From JANNHP01 sp031404455 (GTDB lineage: Bacteria; Planctomycetota; JAJSAM01; JAJVHW01): 5,730 nt of DNA. Made by a program: the position numbers and the translations under genes. This document shows positions 1 to 5,002 of the stretch, in pieces; within the stretch, counting starts at the first letter, position 1; each line of letters starts with the position of its first letter. The stretch is taken from positions 1 through 5,730 of the forward strand of contig JANNHP010000402.1 of the NCBI GenBank assembly GCA_031404455.1. The letters run 5' to 3'. The notes under the pieces were generated by a model that did no database searches, had not been told where the DNA came from, and saw only the letters and a program-made list of their open reading frames with translations.

Positions 1-98
1 TCCTCGACGTCACGGTCCACGCGCGAACACTCGGCATCATCACGGTCCACGTCGGGACGAAGCCGACGTGCCCGGTGCGCGGAGCGGCCGTCGAGTGA
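1..98 (+). CDS. 3' end of probable UbiE/MenG-type quinone C-methyltransferase (partial)
   Basis: An open frame with codons starting at position 3 runs from the window edge to a TGA at 96-98. It gives 31 residues ending in TVHVGTKPTCPVRGAAVE. The pattern 'T-x-GI-x-T-x-H-V-G-x-K-P' resembles the final beta strands of UbiE/MenG (demethylmenaquinone or 2-polyprenyl-benzoquinol methyltransferase), an SAM-dependent Rossmann enzyme that methylates the quinone ring after prenylation. The SAM-binding part lies outside the window, so the assignment rests on a short tail plus context: the next two genes are ubiX and a ubiA-family gene. The stop overlaps the downstream GTG start by 4 nt (GTGA, 95-98), which supports the frame being real. 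That a gene ends here is fairly secure; the family is tentative. Confidence 0.5.
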   Translation, partial: LDVTVHARTLGIITVHVGTKPTCPVRGAAVE

Positions 99-706
99 AG
101 CACCTCGTCGTCGCGATCACGGGGGCGAGCGGCGTGCGCTACGGACTGCGCCTGCTCGAAGCCGTCCACGCGGCGGGGATCGACATCTCGATCGCGGTGA
201 GCCGCGGCGGCGCGCGCGTGCTTGAGATCGAGGAGGGCGTGAAGGTCGATCCGAAGGCGCTCGCCGCGCCGGCGCTGATGAAGATCCGCAAGGGACGAGG
301 CGCTCCCGCGGTCAGGACGCTCGCGCTCGACGACATCGCCGCCGCCGTCTGCTCCGGCACGCACGAGGTCGACGGGATGATCGTCGTCCCGTGCTCGATG
401 GGGACGCTCTCGCGCATCGCGCATGGCAACTCGGGGAACGTCATCGAGCGCGCGGCCGACGTGATGCTGAAGGAGGGCCGTCCGCTCGTGCTCGTGCCGC
501 GCGAGGCGCCGCTCTCGCGCATCCACATCGAGAACCTGCTGCGCGCCCACGACGCAGGCGCGGCGATCGTTCCCGCGTCGCCGGGCTTCTATCACCAGCC
601 GAAGACGATCGACGATCTCGTGGACCAGGTCGTCACGAAGGCGCTCGACCGACTCGGCGTCCGGCTCGATCTGATCCGCCGATGGAAGACCCGGCCCCGC
701 GAATGA
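95..706 (+). CDS. ubiX: UbiX flavin prenyltransferase
   Basis: UbiX joins a dimethylallyl group to FMN to make prenyl-FMN, the cofactor of UbiD-type decarboxylases used in ubiquinone and menaquinone synthesis. It is a cytosolic, usually dodecameric flavoprotein. The predicted protein has 203 aa, the normal length. Visible family features are the N-terminal FMN loop TGASG (9-13), VPCSMGTLS (98-106), RAADVMLKEGRPLVLVPRE (119-137) with the prenyl-phosphate-contacting residues K126, R136 and E137, and SPGFYHQP (162-169) with Y166. The C-terminus closely resembles my recollection of Pseudomonas UbiX, except that the conserved phosphate-binding Arg near the end appears as K182. GTG at 95 is preferred because it places MKHLVVAITGASG at the N-terminus as in homologues, forms a GTGA overlap with the upstream stop and has GGAG at 81-84. 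An in-frame GTG at 68 would add nine unneeded residues. Its stop overlaps the next start. Confidence 0.95.
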   Translation: MKHLVVAITGASGVRYGLRLLEAVHAAGIDISIAVSRGGARVLEIEEGVKVDPKALAAPALMKIRKGRGAPAVRTLALDDIAAAVCSGTHEVDGMIVVPCSMGTLSRIAHGNSGNVIERAADVMLKEGRPLVLVPREAPLSRIHIENLLRAHDAGAAIVPASPGFYHQPKTIDDLVDQVVTKALDRLGVRLDLIRRWKTRPRE

Positions 707-1602
707 CCCCGGCGCGCGGTCTCGGCGCGCTGCGCGCGATCCTCGGCGACATCCACGTCGAGCAGACGCTGTTCTCGCTGCCCTTCGTCGTGCTCGCCGC
801 GCTCCTCGCGGACCGCAGGTACATGGTCATGTGCAACTTCGAGACCCCGCGGGACGAGCTCTTCGGGTGGATACTCGTCGCGCTCGTGGCAGCCCGGGCG
901 TGCGCGATGGCGATCAATCGGTTCGCGGATGGAGTCATCGATGCCGGCAACCCGCGAACGGCCAAGCGCGCTGTGCCTTCGGGGCGCGTGTCGCGCGGCG
1001 CGATGGAGGTGTTCGCGCTCGTGATGCTCGCGCTCTTCCTCTTCGCTTCATGGCGGCTCAACAACTTCTGCTTCACGCTAGCGCCGGTGGCGCTGCTCTT
1101 CCTTGTCGGCTACTCGTGGACGAAACGGTTCACGCCGCTCTGCCACGTCTGGCTCGGCATCGCGATCGGGATCGCGCCGCTCGGGGCGTGGGCGGGGATC
1201 TCGGGCGACCTCGACCATCCGACGCCGTGGTGGCTGTTCGCCGCGGTCGCGACGTGGATCGCCGGGTTCGACATCCTCTACTCCTGCCCCGACGTCGAGA
1301 TCGACGTGCGCGACGGTCTGCGCTCGATCCCGCAGACGCTCGGCGTCGAGCGCGCGTTCCGCGTGTCGGAGATCCTTCACGTCGGGACCGTCGCGTCGCT
1401 CGCAGCAGCCGGCGTCACGTGGCACCTCGGCGTCGCCTGGTGGGTCGGACTCGCGATCGGCGCGGCGCTCCTCGTCGTCGAGCACCGGATCGTGCGGCCC
1501 GGCGACTACCGCCGCATGCCGACGGCGTTCTTCCGGCTGAACGCGATCTTCAGCTTCACGCTGCTCGCCGCGGGCGTCATCGACCTGTTCGTCATCGCCT
1601 GA
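703..1602 (+). CDS. ubiA: UbiA-family aromatic prenyltransferase (4-hydroxybenzoate/MqnP type)
   Basis: This integral membrane enzyme attaches a polyprenyl chain to an aromatic quinone precursor, using Mg2+ and polyprenyl diphosphate. The 299-aa product has about eight to nine hydrophobic segments (near residues 22-37, 53-71, 103-117, 124-138, 148-165, 176-194, 226-241, 246-260 and 280-298). Both Asp-rich active-site motifs are present: NRFADGVID (72-80), followed by NPRTAKR, and DILYSCPDVEID (190-201), followed by GLRSIP. TKRFTPLCH (140-148) and GIAPLGAW (156-163) are also typical. The form resembles the 'other' UbiA group that includes MqnP of the futalosine menaquinone route, so the substrate may be a naphthoate rather than 4-hydroxybenzoate; sequence alone cannot settle this. 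ATG 703 is chosen because it forms an ATGA overlap with the ubiX stop. ATG 682, seven codons upstream, is an in-frame alternative. Neither has a clear Shine-Dalgarno, which fits translational coupling to ubiX. The TM1-TM2 loop (38-52) seems slightly long. Confidence 0.92.
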   Translation: MTPARGLGALRAILGDIHVEQTLFSLPFVVLAALLADRRYMVMCNFETPRDELFGWILVALVAARACAMAINRFADGVIDAGNPRTAKRAVPSGRVSRGAMEVFALVMLALFLFASWRLNNFCFTLAPVALLFLVGYSWTKRFTPLCHVWLGIAIGIAPLGAWAGISGDLDHPTPWWLFAAVATWIAGFDILYSCPDVEIDVRDGLRSIPQTLGVERAFRVSEILHVGTVASLAAAGVTWHLGVAWWVGLAIGAALLVVEHRIVRPGDYRRMPTAFFRLNAIFSFTLLAAGVIDLFVIA

Positions 1603-1628
1603 GGGACGGCCCCGCTCTATCCTTCCCG

Positions 1629-1652
1629 CCGTCCGGCATCTCGCCGGCACGG
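1629..1652 (+). promoter_or_regulatory. Hairpin reaching into the ribosome binding site of the 181-aa gene
   Basis: CCGTCCGGC (1629-1637) pairs with GCCGG (1643-1647) and then ACGG (1649-1652) around the loop ATCTC (1638-1642). This gives nine base pairs with a single bulged C at 1648. The last two bases of the stem are the first two of the GGAGG Shine-Dalgarno at 1651-1655, so folding could partly hide the ribosome binding site. There is no U tract after it, so it is not a standard terminator. Chance GC-rich pairing remains possible. Confidence 0.35.
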
Positions 1653-1655
1653 AGG
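1651..1655 (+). promoter_or_regulatory. Shine-Dalgarno GGAGG
   Basis: GGAGG lies four bases before ATG 1660. It is the best ribosome binding site in the window and fixes this start. It fits the fact that this gene, unlike its neighbours, does not overlap an upstream gene and must recruit ribosomes itself. The spacing is slightly short. Confidence 0.55.
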
Positions 1656-1659
1656 CAGA

Positions 1660-2205
1660 ATGCTCGCCGACTGGCTCGCCGCTGGGGCCGACCCGACGAA
1701 GATGACGACCGAGGAGGTCCGGCGTCAGCAGAACCTCCTCGCCGTGCGCGAGGAGCAGGCGGCAGCGCGCCTCGAGAAGCTCCTCGAAGAGCGCGACGCC
1801 CTCTTCCGCCGCGGCGCCGGGACGCGCTCGACGGCGCTCCGCCGCGTGCTGGCGCGCCGCCACGGGCGCGTGGACGCCGACGTCCGCGCGTCCGAGCGCG
1901 AGCTGACTCGGATCGCGAAGGAGGTCTCCGGGCTCGCCACGATCCGGCGTCTCCTGAAGGACGGCACGTCGCTCACCGCGCCTGGGGACTGCACGCCGCT
2001 GCTCACGCTCCTCGACGACGCCTCGAGCTCGGAGGAGGAGTTCGCCGAGACGCTCGCGGGGGCTCTCTCCGGCCGCGGCGGCCGCGAGGTCCCGACGGAC
2101 ACGATCGGCCCCCTGTCGCCTCCGGTCCTCGAAGTCTGGGAGAAGCTCGACCGCGGCGAGATCGCCTCCGTCGAGGACGCTCAGCGCAAACTCGAGAAGC
2201 GGTGA
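1660..2205 (+). CDS. Unrecognised 181-aa coiled-coil protein
   Basis: I do not recognise a family. The protein is charged and soluble, with no signal peptide and no membrane segment. Residues 17-50 (rich in E, R, K, L and A, for example RLEKLLEERDALFRR) and about 60-100 look like two long amphipathic helices, probably a coiled coil or helical hairpin with a Gly/Arg turn at 51-56. An acidic serine-rich patch follows (SSSEEEFAE, 122-130), then a Gly/Arg stretch (138-143) and a short proline-containing C-terminal segment (PLSPPVLEVWEKLDRGEI, 151-168). No catalytic motif is visible. It starts at an ATG with a clear GGAGG. Its stop overlaps the holA GTG by 4 nt, so it is probably co-translated with holA and mutL. 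Codon use matches its neighbours, which supports a real native gene. A role in replication or repair is suggested only by position; a structural or adaptor role would suit the composition. Confidence 0.82.
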   Translation: MLADWLAAGADPTKMTTEEVRRQQNLLAVREEQAAARLEKLLEERDALFRRGAGTRSTALRRVLARRHGRVDADVRASERELTRIAKEVSGLATIRRLLKDGTSLTAPGDCTPLLTLLDDASSSEEEFAETLAGALSGRGGREVPTDTIGPLSPPVLEVWEKLDRGEIASVEDAQRKLEKR

Positions 2206-3272
2206 CCGAGGACGCGGTCCGGCGGGCGTTCGCCGGCGTCAAGCCGCCTGCGGTCGTCGCCGCGGTCGGGCCCGAGACGTTCCTGCGCGAGGAGGCGCTG
2301 AAGAGCGCGGCGCACGCCTTCCTCGGCAGCGCCGAGAGCCCCGACCTCGTCACGATCCAGCCGGATCCGTCGATGGAATCGCCCGCGGAATCGGCGGCCC
2401 GGTTCCTCGGCGAGGCGCGGACGGCCTCGCTCTTCGGCGGGCCGAAGCTCGTCGCGCTGCGCGACGCGGACGCGGTCGTGGCAGGCGCGAAGGCGGGCTT
2501 CCTCGCGTGGCTCGCGGCGCCGCCCGCGAGCGTCGTCGGCGTGCTGCTCGCGGACGAGCTTCCGGCCGACGTGCTCGCGGCCGTCGGCGCAGCCGGGATC
2601 GTCGTCCGGTGCGGCGGCCGGGGCGGGGAGCGCGAGTTCGCCGACGCGTTCGTCCGCCGTCGCTCGACCGAGCGCGGCAAGCGGATCTCGGCGTCCGACG
2701 CGAAGTTCCTCGTCGAGCGGATCGGCGACGATCTCTCGGCGCTCGACAACGCCGTCGAGATCCTGAGCCTCCACGCGGGCGACGCCGACGCGATCACGTC
2801 GTCCGACATCGAGGCGCTCTTCCGATCCGCCCGCGAGGGCACCGTGTGGGAGTTCGGCGACCTGCTCGCGGAGGGCGCGGTCGCCGACGCGCTGACCGAA
2901 GCGCAGCGGTGCTTCGCAGAGGGCGTGCCGGAGGACTACGCCGGCGAACGCGTGACCTTCGACGAGCGGCGGATCGCGCAGAAGCTGCTCTCGTCGTTCA
3001 CGACGTCGGTCGTCCGCGCCTTGGCGATCCGGCGTCAGATCGACGAGGGCGTCCCGCGCGGGAGCCTCCAGTACGCGGAGCCCGCGTTCCGCCGGAACAT
3101 GCCCTGGAAGGCGAAGGAGCGCGCCGCGCGGATCGCCTCGCGACGGCGTTCCGAGGCGCTCGAAGCGTTGATCGTCCGGGCCGAGGAGACCGAGCGCGGC
3201 ATGAAGTCGGGCGGCGCCGACGGACGCCTCGCCGTCGCCCGTCTCGCGACGGCCGTGGGCATGGTGAAGTGA
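2202..3272 (+). CDS. holA: DNA polymerase III delta subunit (HolA)
   Basis: The delta subunit is the clamp-loader component that opens the beta sliding clamp so that it can be placed on DNA. The 356-aa length is normal. The N-terminus has the family signature AVGPETFLREEAL (21-33). It is followed by TASLFGGPKLVALRDAD (74-90), the 'LFg-x-kLV-x-lr-x-ad' strand-loop of the clamp-contacting AAA+-like domain, and by LAAPPASVVGVLLAD (104-118). The middle domain carries RISASDAKFLVERIGDDLSAL (161-181) and 'ITSSDIEALF' (198-207), matching the usual lid-domain pattern. The C-terminal helical collar covers about 210-356. No Walker A is seen, as expected, because delta does not bind ATP. The GTG at 2202 is chosen because the conserved G23 then falls at the usual distance from the start and it forms a GTGA overlap with the previous gene. 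The same frame stays open far upstream, which is a high-GC artefact. Identification comes from the overall pattern, since delta is poorly conserved. Confidence 0.88.
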   Translation: MTEDAVRRAFAGVKPPAVVAAVGPETFLREEALKSAAHAFLGSAESPDLVTIQPDPSMESPAESAARFLGEARTASLFGGPKLVALRDADAVVAGAKAGFLAWLAAPPASVVGVLLADELPADVLAAVGAAGIVVRCGGRGGEREFADAFVRRRSTERGKRISASDAKFLVERIGDDLSALDNAVEILSLHAGDADAITSSDIEALFRSAREGTVWEFGDLLAEGAVADALTEAQRCFAEGVPEDYAGERVTFDERRIAQKLLSSFTTSVVRALAIRRQIDEGVPRGSLQYAEPAFRRNMPWKAKERAARIASRRRSEALEALIVRAEETERGMKSGGADGRLAVARLATAVGMVK

Positions 3273-5002
3273 CCGCGCGCATCAAGAAGCTGCCGCGCGC
3301 CGTCGTGGACCGCATCGCCGCGGGCGAGGTCGTCGAGCGCCCGGCGTCCTGCGTGAAGGAACTCGTCGAGAACTCGCTCGACGCGGGGGCGACGCGCGTC
3401 GACGTCGAGATCCGCGGCGGGGGACGCGAAGCGATCACCGTGAAGGACGACGGCGTCGGGATGGGCGCAGAGGACGTGGCGCTCGCGTTCGAGTCCCACG
3501 CGACGAGCAAGCTGTCCGACGTCGGCGACCTCGACCACATCGCGTCGTTCGGCTTCCGCGGCGAGGCGCTCGCGTCGATGGGTGCGGTCGCGGACTGCCG
3601 CATCCTCACGCGCGAACGCGGTGCCGAGCACGGCCACGAGATCGAGAGTCAAGGCGGGACCACGACACCGGTGCGCGTCGCCGCGGCGCCGCCCGGCACC
3701 GTCGTCGAGATCCGACAGCTCTTCAAGTACGTGCCCGCGCGGCGGCGGTTCCTCCGCGCGCCGGGGACGGAATCGGCGCACGTGACGTCGGCCGTCCAGG
3801 CGGCGGCGCTCGCCAACACGGGAGTCGGCTTCTCGCTGACGCGCGACGGTTCCGTCGCGTTCCGGGTGAACGCCGCCGACGACCGCCGCGAGCGGATCGC
3901 GCGGTTCCACGGGCGGCGTCTCGCCGACGCGCTGATCGCCGTCTCGGCGACCGATTCGGGAACGTCGGTCGAGGGGTTCGTCGCCCGGCCCGACGCGGCG
4001 AGGCCCTCCGCCGCGTGGCAGCACTTCTTCCTGAACGGACGACCGATCCGCGACCGCTCGCTGCAGCACGCGCTCCGCCACGGCTTCGAAGGACTTCTCA
4101 CTCGCGACCAGTTCCCCGTGGCGTTCCTCTTCCTCACGATCGACCCGGCGGAAGTCGACGTGAACGTCCACCCGGCGAAGCTCGAGGTCCGCTTCCGCGA
4201 CGGCGACCGCGTCCACCGTCTCGTCGGTCACGCGGTGCGCGACGCACTCCTCGCGGCCGACGTCCGCCCGGCGATCGCGCTGCCGCCGAACGCGGCGGAC
4301 GGGACGGTGGGCAACCGGCTGGAAGGAGTCGGCGAGGCGCTGGCCGCGTTCCTCAGCGCGCCGCGCGCAGAACCGACGCAGCACGAGGGAGCTGCGCACT
4401 CGTCATCGACGCCCGCGCCGCTGACCGCGCGGCCCGCCGTGCGCTACCTCCAGGTCCGCGACACGTTCCTCGTGTTCGAGACGGACGACGGCATCGCCGT
4501 CGTGGACCAGCACGCGCTGCACGAACGCATCCTCCTCGAAGAGCTCAAGTCCCGCGTCGCCGCGGGAGGTCTCGAGGTGCAGATCCTCCTCGTCCCGGCC
4601 GTGATCGAGATGCCCGCGGCGGACGTCGATCTCCTGCTCGCAGAGGCGGACACGCTCGCGGGACTCGGTCTACGCGTGGATCGCTTCGGCGAGACGTCGA
4701 TCGCGCTCCAGTCGCTCCCGGCGTTGCTCGCGCGCCGCGACCCGGCGCGCGTGCTCGGCGGCGTCGTCGAGCGACTGCGAGACGGCCGCACGCCCGGCGG
4801 CCGCGGCGCGCTCCTCGAAACGCTGCTCCACAGCATGGCCTGCCGCGCGGCGATCATGGCGGGCGACCGCATCACCGAGGCGCAGGCCGCGGAACTCCTG
4901 CGCCGCGCGGACCTGATCGACTCGCGCCAGGGCTGCGCGCACGGACGTCCGACGGGGCTGCGCATCCCGTTCTCGGATCTCGAACGACGCTTCCGTCGCT
5001 AG
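3269..5002 (+). CDS. mutL: MutL DNA mismatch repair protein, endonuclease type
   Basis: MutL links mismatch recognition by MutS to strand incision. The 577-aa product is a GHKL ATPase with a full dimerisation domain. N-terminal motifs are RIAAGEVVERPAS (15-27), KELVENSLDAG (30-40) with catalytic E31 and Mg-binding N35, DDGVGM (60-65), SHATSKL (76-82) and GFRGEAL (95-101). The transducer domain contains FFLNGRPIRDRSL (253-265) and VNVHPAKLEVRF (298-309) with K304. A short Ala/Pro/Ser linker spans about 335-390. The C-terminal domain has DQHALHERILLE (413-424), an exact DQHA(X)2E(X)4E endonuclease motif, then ACR (524-526) and CAHGRP (556-561), a CPHGRP variant that keeps the Cys and His metal ligands. 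QILLVP (438-443) fits the beta-clamp-binding consensus and sits where Bacillus MutL has QEMIVP. Nicking without MutH is therefore expected. GTG 3269 overlaps the holA stop (GTGA) and places the first motif normally. Confidence 0.97.
   Translation: MTARIKKLPRAVVDRIAAGEVVERPASCVKELVENSLDAGATRVDVEIRGGGREAITVKDDGVGMGAEDVALAFESHATSKLSDVGDLDHIASFGFRGEALASMGAVADCRILTRERGAEHGHEIESQGGTTTPVRVAAAPPGTVVEIRQLFKYVPARRRFLRAPGTESAHVTSAVQAAALANTGVGFSLTRDGSVAFRVNAADDRRERIARFHGRRLADALIAVSATDSGTSVEGFVARPDAARPSAAWQHFFLNGRPIRDRSLQHALRHGFEGLLTRDQFPVAFLFLTIDPAEVDVNVHPAKLEVRFRDGDRVHRLVGHAVRDALLAADVRPAIALPPNAADGTVGNRLEGVGEALAAFLSAPRAEPTQHEGAAHSSSTPAPLTARPAVRYLQVRDTFLVFETDDGIAVVDQHALHERILLEELKSRVAAGGLEVQILLVPAVIEMPAADVDLLLAEADTLAGLGLRVDRFGETSIALQSLPALLARRDPARVLGGVVERLRDGRTPGGRGALLETLLHSMACRAAIMAGDRITEAQAAELLRRADLIDSRQGCAHGRPTGLRIPFSDLERRFRR

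Larger units (their letters stand above)
1603..1659 (+). other. Only intergenic gap in the window (57 bp)
   Basis: This gap separates the quinone block from the coiled-coil-holA-mutL block. It holds an imperfect hairpin and a Shine-Dalgarno sequence, listed separately. There is no T-rich tract, so no classical Rho-independent terminator. A TATCCT at 1618-1623 could serve as a -10 element, but I see no convincing -35 element about 17 bp upstream. Read-through from the ubiA-family gene is as likely as a new promoter. Confidence 0.6.

Noticed and set aside
10..51. 12-bp direct repeat TCACGGTCCACG at 10-21 and 40-51, exactly ten codons apart
   Set aside because: Both copies encode the tetrapeptides VTVH and ITVH in the same frame, so shared strand-forming residues and biased codons explain it. 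There are only two copies and no flanking repeat structure.
1618..1623. TATCCT as a -10 promoter element for the coiled-coil-holA-mutL block
   Set aside because: No supporting -35 element is visible at the expected distance, and a lone hexamer match is weak evidence.
2068..2092. GC palindrome-like tract with CGCGGC and GCCGCG arms
   Set aside because: The loop would be a single base and the tract is simple GC-rich coding sequence within the 181-aa gene. No hairpin function is credible.
831..2201. Long open frame continuous with holA, extending far upstream through the ubiA-family and 181-aa genes
   Set aside because: The translation is Arg/Ala-rich low-complexity sequence typical of an alternative frame in high-GC DNA. 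HolA motifs begin only after 2202, and two well-supported genes occupy the region.
2507..3268. Open frame extending mutL upstream through holA
   Set aside because: Composition is extreme Arg/Gly/Ala, and MutL family similarity starts right after GTG 3269.
3035..4399. Long - strand open frame (454 codons) opposite holA and mutL
   Set aside because: It is a mirror of GC-rich codons in true genes, rich in R, E, D and V with no recognisable motifs, and lies fully antisense to an unambiguous mutL. The same holds for - strand frames at 1078-1863, 2003-2842, 2181-2774 and 4670-5587.
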